Shown: positions 1 to 6,224, counted from the stretch's first letter. The stretch is DNA of 10,471 nucleotides from Avispirillum sp959601495 (GCA_959601495.1 CAUGPT010000053.1:1-10471); one strand, 5' to 3'. Notes: generated by a model from the letters alone, not told the origin. Translations and numbers: made by a program.

Positions 1-122
1 GCTACTTACGGAAAAGTAGTCCCTTCACGTCCTTTTTACTTACGTTCGGTAAGCTGACTACAAAGTTTGAAATGCTTTGCAAAAAACTGAAAGCAAGCAG
101 TTTCAGAACTTCGGCGGGGAGA
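1..122 (+). repeat. Dispersed repeat copy 1 (conserved AT-rich block)
   Basis: This block aligns, in inverted orientation, with about 10301-10422 at the other end of the window. By eye identity is roughly 80-85 percent with one or two short gaps. Shared words include GGAAAAG, AGTCCCTTCACGTC, GTTCGGTAAGCTG, AAAGTTTGAA, AAAAAACTGAAAG and GCAGTTTCAGAACTTCGG. A third, partial direct copy lies at 377-422. The first bases (CTACTT..AAGTAG) are the inside of a hairpin whose outer left arm is cut off by the window edge; the full hairpin is visible in the copy at the other end. I see no gene in it. It is probably a non-coding dispersed element or a structured repeat. Confidence 0.8.
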
Positions 123-348
123 CGAGCGGGTGCGGACGATGTATGCGCGGTGGGCACGGGAGAAACGGTAGATGAGCGGCGGCGGGGCAAGGGACGGTGG
201 GTGCAGGCGGGCGCAGGTGCGGCGGGGTGCGGGTACGGGCGATGAGGGCGCGGGGTGAGCGTCGATGGCAGGCAACACGGCGCGTGGGGTGAACGAGCGA
301 GCGCGGTGCGGGCAGTGATCGGCGAGGGCGCGCGGACGGTGCAAAGGA
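123..348. other. G-rich, G-skewed low-complexity segment, no credible gene
   Basis: The + strand here is built almost entirely from short G-rich words such as GCGGG, GGGCG, GATGAG and GGTGCGGG. It is visibly far richer in GC than the genes of the window, and G greatly outnumbers C. Reading frames on the opposite strand translate to Pro/Arg/His/Ala-rich strings without domain-like character, so I do not call a gene. It directly follows repeat copy 1. A segment of the same style, on the opposite strand, follows the inverted copy at 10130-10300, so it looks like a variable part of the same element. Confidence 0.6.
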
Positions 349-376
349 CACCGGTATAAAGTTAAGCTCGGTTTAA

Positions 377-447
377 GGAAAAGCAGTCCTTTCACGTCCT
401 TCGCACCCCGTTCGGCAAACTTGCGTCAAGTTTTTTTCAAAAAACAC
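377..447 (+). repeat. Dispersed repeat copy 2 (partial, direct)
   Basis: Bases 377-422 match 10-55 of the first copy in direct orientation (GGAAAAG, CAGTCCTTTCACGTCCTT, GTTCGGCAAACTT). The copy at the far end is an even closer match across the CACCCC-GTTCGG part. Similarity decays after about 422 into a T-run/A-run hairpin, with CAAGT at 428-432 facing ACTTG at 446-450. The 3' arm of that hairpin runs into the TTGACA of the downstream promoter, so the promoter sits right at the end of the repeat. Confidence 0.65.
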
Positions 448-476
448 TTGACATACCGCTCGCGCTGTGTTACTGT
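448..476 (+). promoter_or_regulatory. Promoter of the GntR-ABC operon
   Basis: A perfect -35 TTGACA lies at 448-453. After a 17-nt spacer comes a weak -10, TACTGT (471-476), preceded by TGT at 468-470, which makes an extended -10. The operator palindrome overlaps the -10. TATTAT at 476-481 is a better -10 match but would be 22 nt from TTGACA, so it is less likely. Confidence 0.7.
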
Positions 477-494
477 ATTATTACACTAATACAG
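473..494. promoter_or_regulatory. Palindromic operator for the GntR/YtrA repressor
   Basis: This is a perfect inverted repeat, CTGTATTA - 6 nt - TAATACAG. It overlaps the -10 and the probable transcription start and ends immediately before the Shine-Dalgarno AGGAGGG (495-501) of the regulator gene. GntR regulators bind as dimers to palindromes and commonly repress their own operon. The position is right for autorepression of the three-gene operon, but the assignment to this repressor is inference from position and symmetry. Confidence 0.75.
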
Positions 495-506
495 AGGAGG
501 GATACA

Positions 507-935
507 ATGCCGTGGGACTTTGACAAAGCGACTCCTGTTTACATGCAGATCGCAAACGAGCTTCGCGGGCGCATCGTGCGCGGCACGTATGCCATTTCAA
601 GTCAGCTGCCCAGCGTGCGTGACCTTGCCATAGAAGCCTCCGTCAATCCCAATACGGTGCAGCGGGCATATGCGAGCCTTGAGGACGAAGGGCTTATCGT
701 CACAAAAGGCACTCTCGGCCGTTTCGTAACGGATGACGCCGAAAGCATAGGATCGGCGCGCAGGGAGATAGCTCTCGGCCTTGCAGCCGGATATTGCGGA
801 AATATGCGAACACTGGGATATTCGACGGATGAGATATGCACGCTCACAAAAGAAGCGCTTGACACATCGGCGGGCATTGACGGCGAAGGCAGTTGGCGGA
901 CAGAAGCGACAGCCGGAATGCCGGACGGACAATAA
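507..935 (+). CDS. GntR family transcriptional regulator, YtrA-like
   Basis: A 142-residue DNA-binding regulator. Residues about 9-78 form the GntR winged helix-turn-helix: TPVYMQIANELRGRI, then QLPSVRDLA, then NPNTVQRAYASLEDEGLI and the wing ending GRFVTDD. The short C-terminal part (about 85-125, including LGYSTDEICTL) is too small for the FadR, HutC or MocR effector domains and fits the YtrA subfamily, whose members are about 120-140 residues. ATG at 507 is preceded by AGGAGGG five bases upstream. It is first in an operon with an ABC ATPase and a permease, the usual YtrA setting, where the regulator represses the transporter genes until a cell-envelope stress or substrate relieves it. The signal sensed here cannot be read from sequence. 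Confidence 0.93.
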   Translation: MPWDFDKATPVYMQIANELRGRIVRGTYAISSQLPSVRDLAIEASVNPNTVQRAYASLEDEGLIVTKGTLGRFVTDDAESIGSARREIALGLAAGYCGNMRTLGYSTDEICTLTKEALDTSAGIDGEGSWRTEATAGMPDGQ

Positions 936-1020
936 CGATCCTCAGAAAGCTAAAAAACGGCGCGCCGCGAAGCCGCTTCGGACTTTGCACCGCGCAGAGA
1001 AAGGAACATATATCGAAATT

Positions 1021-1725
1021 ATGACAGACAACCCGATACTTGAATGCCGCGCGCTGACTAAAACTTACGGCTCAAACCGCGGACTTGACAATTTTACCGC
1101 AGCTCTGCCCAAAGGCAAGATCATCGGTCTGCTGGGGCCTAACGGCAGCGGCAAAACAACGCTTATAAAGCTTTGCGCAGGGCTTCTTCGTCCCACAAGC
1201 GGAGAAATACTTGTGGACGGGATCCCCGTTGGGGCAGAGACCAAAGGTATGGTCTCATACCTTTCGGAGCGCCCCTGCCTTGACACATCCATGAGAGTGG
1301 AGAATGCGATAGAATTCTACCGCGACTTCTTCTCCGATTTCGACGAGGGCAGAGCGAGAAATATGCTTGAAAGCCTGCATGTTGACACATCCATGCGCAT
1401 AAAAGAGCTCTCAAAGGGCAACAGAGAAAAGGTGCAGCTTGTAATGGTAATGTCCAGACGCGCAAAGCTGTATCTGCTTGACGAGCCTATCGGCGGCGTC
1501 GATCCCGCCACCCGCGACTACATTCTCAAAACGATCATCTCAAACTTCTGCGAGGACTCAACGGTGATCATATCCACCCATCTGATCGCCGATGTGGAAA
1601 ACATCCTCGACGAGTTTATGTTTATTTCCGACGGCAAACTTACCCTGTACAACAACTGCGACAACGTCCGCAGCGAGCTGGGCAAGAGCCTCGATACGCT
1701 GTTCAGGGAGGTATTCAGATGCTGA
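1021..1725 (+). CDS. ABC transporter ATP-binding protein
   Basis: A 234-residue ATPase that would power the membrane protein encoded next. Visible motifs are Walker A GPNGSGKTT (39-47), Walker B LYLLDEP (150-156, catalytic Glu 155), D-loop GGVDP (158-162) and H-loop His 187 in ISTHL. The signature motif is LSKGNREKV (130-138) instead of LSGGQ, a variant I associate with ATPases of the YtrB type. ATG 1021 is chosen because the homologous N-terminus (ILECRALTKTYG) begins there. The frame stays open upstream to 781 but that part overlaps the regulator and is low-quality sequence. A Shine-Dalgarno AGAAAGGA lies at 998-1005, with a rather long 15-nt spacing. The 3' end overlaps the permease start by 7 bases, so translation is coupled. 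The substrate is unknown; export of, or defence against, a cell-wall-active compound is plausible from the GntR neighbour. Confidence 0.93.
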   Translation: MTDNPILECRALTKTYGSNRGLDNFTAALPKGKIIGLLGPNGSGKTTLIKLCAGLLRPTSGEILVDGIPVGAETKGMVSYLSERPCLDTSMRVENAIEFYRDFFSDFDEGRARNMLESLHVDTSMRIKELSKGNREKVQLVMVMSRRAKLYLLDEPIGGVDPATRDYILKTIISNFCEDSTVIISTHLIADVENILDEFMFISDGKLTLYNNCDNVRSELGKSLDTLFREVFRC

Positions 1726-2570
1726 CAAAGCTTTTTAAATACGATTTCCGCGGCATCGGACGCATGCTGTTTCCGTTCACGCTGCTCGTCATTGCGGTCG
1801 CGGCGGTGGGCTGCGGAGCGATGATAGGTACAAAGTTTCTGTCCGACCTCAGCATAGAAAGCACGGCTTCTCTCGCGCTGGGGACCGCGCTTGTTATGAT
1901 AGCGGGGGCTGCGGCGCTGGGAGTTATCGCTTACACGGTTCTGGCGTTTATCGCAATATTCGCCCGCTTTTACAAAAACTTCTTCACCGACGAGGGGTAC
2001 CTCACGTTCACCCTGCCCGTTAAGACCCACCAGCTTATGTTCTCAAAGCTGTTCTCCGCAATAATCTGGGCGCTTATCTCCGGCACGGTAACGCTTTCGC
2101 TTTCGTTTTTGATGATAGGCACGGCGAGCACGCCGAAGGAAAAGCTCTTTACCGGTGAATTGTTCGCGTCCGCAGCGGAATTTATCAAGGTAGTATTCAA
2201 CGGTGCGGAGCCGAAAATGGTGATCCCTACTCTGATATGCTTTGCGGCGCAGGGGCTCTGCACACTGTGCATGGTATTTCTCGCGATCACTCTGGGCGGC
2301 AACATTGCCAGAAGAGCAAAGGTATTTGCCTCCGTGGGCTTCTATTTTGCCCTCAGTTCCGCGGTCCAGACGGTCATGGTAGTCGCGACCGTCGTAGTTT
2401 CGACAGTGGCGGCAAAAGCGTCTTTCGGAAGACTGCTGCTTGACGGTATGCAGGCAGGCGACTGCTACGCGCTGCTGCTTTCGTCCATCGCAGCCGTATA
2501 CGCGGCGGTGGCGGTCGTGGAGTTTATTATAACGAACTCCATTCTCAAAAAGCATCTGAACCTTGCGTAA
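1719..2570 (+). CDS. ABC transporter permease, six-TM
   Basis: A 283-residue integral membrane protein and the presumed partner of the ATPase. Hydrophobic segments lie at about 18-37, 52-82, 110-133, 170-193, 205-230 and 250-271. The stretch RFYKNFFTDEGYLTFTLPV (83-101), just after the second segment, is a hallmark I recognise from Firmicutes permeases paired with GntR-regulated ATPases. There is no signal peptide or large extracellular domain. ATG 1719 overlaps the ATPase stop codon and is preceded by GGGAGG (1706-1711) at 7 nt. It is the last gene of the operon; a long palindrome about 100 bases downstream may end transcription. The substrate is not deducible. Confidence 0.88.
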   Translation: MLTKLFKYDFRGIGRMLFPFTLLVIAVAAVGCGAMIGTKFLSDLSIESTASLALGTALVMIAGAAALGVIAYTVLAFIAIFARFYKNFFTDEGYLTFTLPVKTHQLMFSKLFSAIIWALISGTVTLSLSFLMIGTASTPKEKLFTGELFASAAEFIKVVFNGAEPKMVIPTLICFAAQGLCTLCMVFLAITLGGNIARRAKVFASVGFYFALSSAVQTVMVVATVVVSTVAAKASFGRLLLDGMQAGDCYALLLSSIAAVYAAVAVVEFIITNSILKKHLNLA

Positions 2571-2607
2571 TAAAGAAAGCGGCGGCGCTCCCCATACATC
2601 ACGAATA

Positions 2608-2632
2608 CGGCATAGCACACGATACTGTGCCG
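2608..2632. other. Small hairpin after the permease
   Basis: CGGCATAG (2608-2615) can pair with CTGTGCCG (2625-2632), with one G-U wobble and a 9-nt loop. No T-tract follows. It may be a 3'-end processing or stabilising stem of the ABC operon mRNA, or chance. Confidence 0.35.
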
Positions 2633-2669
2633 ACATGAGAAAAGCTCCGCCTGCAAGATGGGCTCCATA

Positions 2670-2708
2670 AGGAAGAAGGCAGCACAAAATTTGTGCTGCC
2701 TTCTTCCT
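2670..2708. terminator. Long palindrome, probable bidirectional terminator
   Basis: AGGAAGAAGGCAGCACAAA (2670-2688) is the exact reverse complement of 2690-2708, giving a 19-bp perfect inverted repeat around one base. In RNA this is a stem of about 16 bp with a small AU loop. It sits between the convergent ABC operon and murD, where a shared terminator is expected. The + strand continues TATTATCC, only a weak U-tract, and the minus side is no better. Termination is therefore inferred from stem strength and position. A second small hairpin with a TTTT end lies at 2720-2738 (AAAATCCC/GGGCTTTT). Confidence 0.55.
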
Positions 2709-2776
2709 ATTATCCTACAAAAATCCCTAAGGGCTTTTGGCGTCAAAATCCGATGCTCGCCGTACCTATGAAAAAA

Positions 2777-2972
2777 GTGATATTTCGGGCTTTGCCCGAA
2801 GTGATATTTTCCTTTCGGAAAGTGATATGAAAGCCTTTCGGCTTTCGTGATATTATATTTGCCGCCAAAGCTGCCGTAGGCAATATAACTATGCGAAGCA
2901 TAATATCACTGCGAAGCAATAATATCACTCGCCGTCAGGCGAATATAACTGAGGCGCACTCCCTTGCGGAGT
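2777..2972. repeat. Two-fold symmetric hairpin array with GTGATATT spacers
   Basis: GTGATATT or GTGATAT occurs at 2777, 2801, 2822 and 2847. Its reverse complement AATATCAC, or the variant AATATAAC, occurs at 2882, 2902, 2921 and 2942. Spacing is 19-25 nt within each half. Between the spacers are small hairpins of unrelated sequence: TTCGGGC-TTT-GCCCGAA, TTTCC-TTTC-GGAAA, GAAAGCC-TTTC-GGCTTTC, a longer central one (2854-2887), TATGC-GAA-GCATA, TGC-GAA-GCA and TCGCC-GTCA-GGCGA, with a further ACTCC-CTTGC-GGAGT at 2958-2972. Because the spacers invert at the centre, the whole array can also fold on itself. It is not a CRISPR, since the repeats are far too short and the intervening units are palindromes. 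There is no gene in 2571-3002. Confidence 0.9.
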
Positions 2973-3002
2973 TCGTCTCTCGGCGGAGCTTTTTCGGTAT
3001 TT

Positions 3003-4415
3003 TCAAAGACTGTTTACTATCTCCGCAAAGCGGTCTCCGCGCTCTTCGAAGTTTGCAAAAGCGTCAAAGCTTGCGCAGGCGGGGGAAAGCAGTACCGCGT
3101 CCCCGGGGTGCGCGCTGCGCGCCGCCGCAAGCACGGCATCCGTAAAGTCCGGCTTTTCGATTATTTCGATGCCGGAGGACTTATAGTCCGGATGCGCCTC
3201 TATTGCGGCTTTTATCTTCTCCCGCGTCGCGCCTGTAAGAATGATTGTGCGCACGTTTCTATCTTTTACAAGCGCCTCTGCCAAAGGCTCAAAGGGCAGC
3301 TTTTTGTCATATCCGCCGCAGATTATGCGCACGGGGCCTTCAAGCGCCGAAAGCGCCGCCGCCGTCCGCGTGGGGGAGGAGTCTATGGAGCTGTTGTAGT
3401 AGCGGACGCCGTCCTTTTCTCTGACAAGCTGCAGACGGTGGCGAACGCCGCCGAATGTTTTTGCAACGCGCCGCACCGCTTCGTCGCCCGCAAACCCGAG
3501 CGTTGCCGCAACTGCGGTGCAGTAATTCTCCGCGTTGTGATCTCCCGGCAGGAGAATATCGCTGCGGTGCATGACCACGCGCTCCGTGCCGTTTGTATGG
3601 GCGATCATCGCACCGCCGTCAATAAACACGCCGCCGGCGCAGCCCTCAAGCGCATCGTTTGGTATGCGGTGTCTTGAAAACCATATGACCGGCGCCCCGC
3701 ACTGCTTTGCAAGTTCGCGGCAGACCTCGTCGTCATAGTTCAGCACCGCTTTTTTGCAGCCGCGGAGTATTCTCGCTTTTGCGGCGATATACTCATCCAT
3801 GCCCGTGTGCCAGTTCAGGTGATTGGGAGTAACGTTCTTTATGACCGCAATGTCAACGGGGGCGCTGACCGTCATGAGCTGAAAGCTCGAAAGCTCGGCG
3901 CAGACAACGTCGCCGCTTTTCATGTCTCCTATGCGGTTCAGCAGCGGCTCGCCGATGTTGCCGCCGAGAAAAACGGTTCTGTCGGGCACACCCTCTTCTT
4001 TGACAATAAGAGAAATAAGCGTTGTGGTGGTGCTTTTTCCGTCGCTGCCGGTAACGCCTATTACGGTGCAGGGGCAATTTTCGATAAATTCGTCCATCTC
4101 CGCCGTTATGACCGCGCCTGCCGCCGCAGCCTCGCGAAGCTCGGGTATATCGGGGCGAAATCCCGGGGAGCGGAAAATATAGTCCGCGCGCATGTGTTCA
4201 AGATAGCCTTCTCCCGAGACTATGCGCACGCCGAGAGACAAAAGCTCCGCACCTCGCTCTCCCATTTCCGCCGCGGACTTTTTATCGCGCACTTCCACCT
4301 CGGCGCCCATGCCGCAGAGCATTTTCGCAAGCGGCATATTGGAAACGCCCGCGCCGAGAAGTATGCACTTTTTGCCGCTGAATTTTTTTGAAAGGTCAAC
4401 GCTCAAATGATTCAC
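3003..4415 (-). CDS. murD: UDP-N-acetylmuramoyl-L-alanine--D-glutamate ligase MurD
   Basis: A cytoplasmic ATP-dependent ligase that adds D-glutamate to UDP-MurNAc-L-alanine in peptidoglycan precursor synthesis. At 470 residues it is normal for MurD. The N-terminal nucleotide-type fold starts LLGAGVSN (19-26) with SPGFRPD (83-89). The central ATPase domain has the P-loop GVTGSDGKST (120-129), then AELSSFQL (173-180), NVTPNHLNWH (194-203) and GDHNAENY (291-298). The C-terminal domain has GVRHRLQL (323-330), NSSIDSSPTRT (341-351), CGGYDKKLPFE (366-376) and the MurD-specific SPACASFDAFANFEERGDRF (444-463). The first codon is GTG with only a weak purine-rich site upstream. A TTG three codons in (complement 4404-4406) has GGGTGA five bases before it and could be the real start, costing three residues. 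The gene stands outside any visible dcw cell-division cluster. Confidence 0.97.
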   Translation of the reverse strand: MNHLSVDLSKKFSGKKCILLGAGVSNMPLAKMLCGMGAEVEVRDKKSAAEMGERGAELLSLGVRIVSGEGYLEHMRADYIFRSPGFRPDIPELREAAAAGAVITAEMDEFIENCPCTVIGVTGSDGKSTTTTLISLIVKEEGVPDRTVFLGGNIGEPLLNRIGDMKSGDVVCAELSSFQLMTVSAPVDIAVIKNVTPNHLNWHTGMDEYIAAKARILRGCKKAVLNYDDEVCRELAKQCGAPVIWFSRHRIPNDALEGCAGGVFIDGGAMIAHTNGTERVVMHRSDILLPGDHNAENYCTAVAATLGFAGDEAVRRVAKTFGGVRHRLQLVREKDGVRYYNSSIDSSPTRTAAALSALEGPVRIICGGYDKKLPFEPLAEALVKDRNVRTIILTGATREKIKAAIEAHPDYKSSGIEIIEKPDFTDAVLAAARSAHPGDAVLLSPACASFDAFANFEERGDRFAEIVNSL

Positions 4416-4441
4416 CCGTTTTCTGTTTCGTACTTTCTTTA

Positions 4442-4471
4442 ATTATATTCCGCTGCCGCGCGCCCTGTTAC
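4442..4471 (-). promoter_or_regulatory. murD promoter
   Basis: On the minus strand a perfect -10 TATAAT (complement 4442-4447) is 18 nt from GTAACA (complement 4466-4471), which matches TTGACA at four of six positions. The expected start is about 20 nt before the GTG, giving a very short leader. murD therefore appears to be transcribed separately from mscL. Confidence 0.65.
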
Positions 4472-4569
4472 CGTCGCTCGCAAGAGCCCGGGGCCGCGCC
4501 GGCGGTCATTACCGCCGCGGCGCCTGCCGCCGCAACGCAAAAATGCCGCAAAGCCGCAAAATGATCATA

Positions 4570-4602
4570 TGAAGCTCGCCTGCCGACGGCAGGTGCACCT
4601 CA
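4570..4602. repeat. Imperfect inverted repeat with perfect CCTGCC/GGCAGG core
   Basis: The core is CCTGCC (4579-4584), GAC, GGCAGG (4588-4593). The flanks TGAAGCTCG and TGCACCTCA extend the pairing imperfectly to TGA/TCA ends. The 13-base core CTGCCGTCGGCAG on the minus strand is also at the centre of the terminator at 10101-10129. No T-run follows in either direction. It resembles a small dispersed palindromic repeat rather than a terminator. Other short GC palindromes are nearby, for example GGCGGT-CATT-ACCGCC at 4501-4516. Confidence 0.5.
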
Positions 4603-4645
4603 TCGGTCCGTCCGCCTTATAGCCGCAAGCGATGCCGATAGGTGT

Positions 4646-4670
4646 GCTGCGCCGTCCTGCGACGCGCAGC
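4646..4670 (-). terminator. GC-rich hairpin just after mscL stop
   Basis: GCTGCGCCGTC (4646-4656) pairs with GACGCGCAGC (4661-4670) around a CTGC loop, with one bulged C. It begins four bases past the mscL stop on the minus strand. The stem is strong but no U-tract follows, so it is at most a weak or factor-dependent terminator, or an mRNA-stabilising 3' stem. Confidence 0.35.
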
Positions 4671-4674
4671 CGTG

Positions 4675-5205
4675 TTACTGTGCCGCGCCTTCCTCGTTTG
4701 CCGCGGCGTCGTTTGCCGCACCGTCCGCAGCCGTTTCCTCGGCGCTTTCCTCACCGTTTTCCTTTTTCATCATATCGCGGATCTCGCGCAGAAGATCAAG
4801 CTCGGTCTCCTTGGCTTCTTCCTCTTCCTCGGCCTTTTCTTCCTCTTTTTTCTTCGTAAGGCTCTCTATCTTCTTCTCCGCGTTGGTTATAAGACGGAGA
4901 ACAACGAATATGCACATGGCGATTATAAGAAAATCTATAACGGACTGTATGAAATTGCCGTATGTAAGCGCAACCTTGCCGACCGTCTCGCCAGTCGCGG
5001 GGTCGACCGTGCCCGCGCGGAAAACGATCTCGAGTCCGGTAAGATCCATTTTGCCGATGGCAAGGCTTATGAGGGGAGTGATTATATCATTCACAAGAGA
5101 TGTGACTATTTTGCCGAAGGCGCTGCCTATGATAACGCCGACAGCCATGTCAACAACGTTGCCCTTCATGGCAAACGCCTTAAAATCGCTGAAAAACTTT
5201 TTCAT
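4675..5205 (-). CDS. mscL: Large-conductance mechanosensitive channel MscL
   Basis: A pentameric inner-membrane channel that opens under membrane tension to release solutes during hypo-osmotic shock. The 176-residue protein starts MKKFFSDFKAFAMKGNVVDMA, the typical amphipathic N-terminal helix. TM1 lies at about 15-44 (AVGVIIGSAFGKIVTSLVND) and TM2 at about 84-108 (NFIQSVIDFLIIAMCIFVV), with the periplasmic loop between. A charged Lys/Glu run (110-136) leads to the conserved cytoplasmic helix LDLLREIRDMM (137-147). After this comes an unusual Glu/Ala/Asp-rich tail (150-176), probably disordered; the family is usually about 130-150 residues. ATG at complement 5203-5205 is chosen because the conserved N-terminus begins there and AGAAGG lies about 7 nt upstream. 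The frame stays open further upstream but crosses the promoter. Confidence 0.96.
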   Translation of the reverse strand: MKKFFSDFKAFAMKGNVVDMAVGVIIGSAFGKIVTSLVNDIITPLISLAIGKMDLTGLEIVFRAGTVDPATGETVGKVALTYGNFIQSVIDFLIIAMCIFVVLRLITNAEKKIESLTKKKEEEKAEEEEEAKETELDLLREIRDMMKKENGEESAEETAADGAANDAAANEEGAAQ

Positions 5206-5242
5206 AAAAAAACCTTCTTTACTGAAATTATTATCTTTTTTC

Positions 5243-5271
5243 AGTATATCATACGAAATGTTGCAATTCAA
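5243..5271 (-). promoter_or_regulatory. mscL promoter
   Basis: On the minus strand TTGAAT (complement 5266-5271) is followed, after exactly 17 nt, by TATACT (complement 5243-5248). TGA directly before the -10 gives the extended TGnTATACT form. The transcript start would be about 5236, leaving a leader of about 30 nt. It is back to back with the + promoter at 5301. Confidence 0.8.
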
Positions 5272-5300
5272 GACAAAAATTGCCGTGCCGCAAGGCTCCC

Positions 5301-5329
5301 TTGAAAAAAACGGCGGTGTGTGATATAAT
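5301..5329 (+). promoter_or_regulatory. Promoter of the NIF3-family gene
   Basis: TTGAAA (5301-5306), a 17-nt spacer and a perfect TATAAT (5324-5329) preceded by TGA, hence an extended -10. The expected transcription start is about 5336. This rules out translation starts upstream and supports the GTG at 5376. Confidence 0.88.
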
Positions 5330-5375
5330 TTCACCGTACAAAAGCGCGCGGCGCAGATATACGGAGGACTTCAAA

Positions 5376-6149
5376 GTGAAGGCTTTTGAAATTGCAGAGG
5401 ACATTATCGGAAAAGATTTTATAAATACCCATCCGGGGACAGTCGACAAACTGAAGTTCGGAGACGGAACAAAAGAGGTCGAAAAGATCGCCGTCTGCCT
5501 TGCTGCAACCCCGGACGTTTTGCGGCAGTGCCGGCTCTGGGGCGCCGATCTCATTATCACTCACGAGCCTATATATTATGATCACGAGGACGTATTCCGC
5601 CCCGGCAGGATCACAAACGAAAAACGCCGCCTGCTTGAGGAAACGGGCGCCGCCGTTTACAGATACCACGACTCCATGCATTTTCGCGCGGGCGACGAGG
5701 TGGGAGAGGCGTTTATAGCCGACACCGGTCTTTCGGGCAGCTTCGACGGAGACATGGGCTTTACCTGCGACAATGCCGTAAGCGCACGCGAGGCGGCGCT
5801 TATATGTGCCGAAAAGCTCAGGCTGCGCCACCCGCGTATTGTGGGAGACGCGGACTACAAATCGCAAAGGATACTTCTCGCCCTCGGTATGCGCGGCAAC
5901 AAGTGCTTTGCGGATTTTGCCGAAGGGGACGGCTTTGAAATTGCGATCTGCGGCGAGCTGTGCGAATGGAGCGACTGCGAGCCTGTGCGCGAAGCGGCTC
6001 AGATGGGTATGCACAAGGCTATAGTCATACTCGGTCATGCAGGCAGCGAAAAATTTGCAATGAAACATCTTGCGCAGAAGATCGACATGAAATACGGCGC
6101 CGAGGCGAGATATTTCGACTGCGGCGAGGTTTATACGTATACCGACTGA
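5376..6149 (+). CDS. NIF3/DUF34 family dinuclear metal-centre protein
   Basis: A 257-residue cytoplasmic protein of the NIF3-like family, often labelled GTP cyclohydrolase I type 2. Its true biochemical role is unsettled, although members are toroidal hexamers with a two-metal site. Likely ligands are visible: THEPIYY (62-68, His 63), YRYHDSMH (95-102, His 98/Asp 99/His 102) and the C-terminal GHAGSEKFAM (220-229, His 221 and Glu 225). Length fits the short bacterial form without the inserted PII-like domain. The start is GTG 5376: GGAGGA (5363-5368) is 7 nt upstream and the promoter lies in between. The in-frame ATG at 5280 would precede the promoter. Family members often sit beside trmK, but here the gene is alone between mscL and the T-box operon. 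I see no strong terminator after it. Confidence 0.88.
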   Translation: MKAFEIAEDIIGKDFINTHPGTVDKLKFGDGTKEVEKIAVCLAATPDVLRQCRLWGADLIITHEPIYYDHEDVFRPGRITNEKRRLLEETGAAVYRYHDSMHFRAGDEVGEAFIADTGLSGSFDGDMGFTCDNAVSAREAALICAEKLRLRHPRIVGDADYKSQRILLALGMRGNKCFADFAEGDGFEIAICGELCEWSDCEPVREAAQMGMHKAIVILGHAGSEKFAMKHLAQKIDMKYGAEARYFDCGEVYTYTD

Positions 6150-6224
6150 GCGCATAAAAAGGGTACATCGGCACGCTTTTTTGAAAAAATTTACCGATTT
6201 AGCTTGTAAAAATGCAAAAAGGTA

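Noticed and set aside
36..395. Pro/Arg-rich open frames on the minus strand at the window start
   Set aside because: They arise from a strongly skewed GC-rich segment and the dispersed repeat, have no domain-like sequence or convincing ribosome site, and their ends match frames in the inverted repeat copy for reasons of DNA repetition.
781..1020. N-terminal extension of the ABC ATPase
   Set aside because: The frame is open but overlaps the regulator gene, and the translated extension is unlike any ATPase; homology begins at 1021.
2777..2949. CRISPR array
   Set aside because: The repeats are only 8 bases, invert halfway, and the units between them are palindromes rather than unique spacers; no cas genes are present.
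2964..4391. Long plus-strand frames opposite murD
   Set aside because: They are antisense shadows of a clearly conserved murD and lack recognisable domains.
5206..5334. Longer MscL with start near 5334
   Set aside because: The extension crosses the mscL promoter at 5243-5271, while the conserved MscL N-terminus and a ribosome site fit the start at 5205.
5280..5375. ATG at 5280 as start of the NIF3-family protein
   Set aside because: It precedes a near-consensus promoter at 5301-5329; GTG 5376 has a good GGAGGA site.
6146..6186. Terminator after the NIF3-family gene (AGCG..CGCT then T6)
   Set aside because: Only four base pairs around a loop of more than twenty bases; too weak to call.
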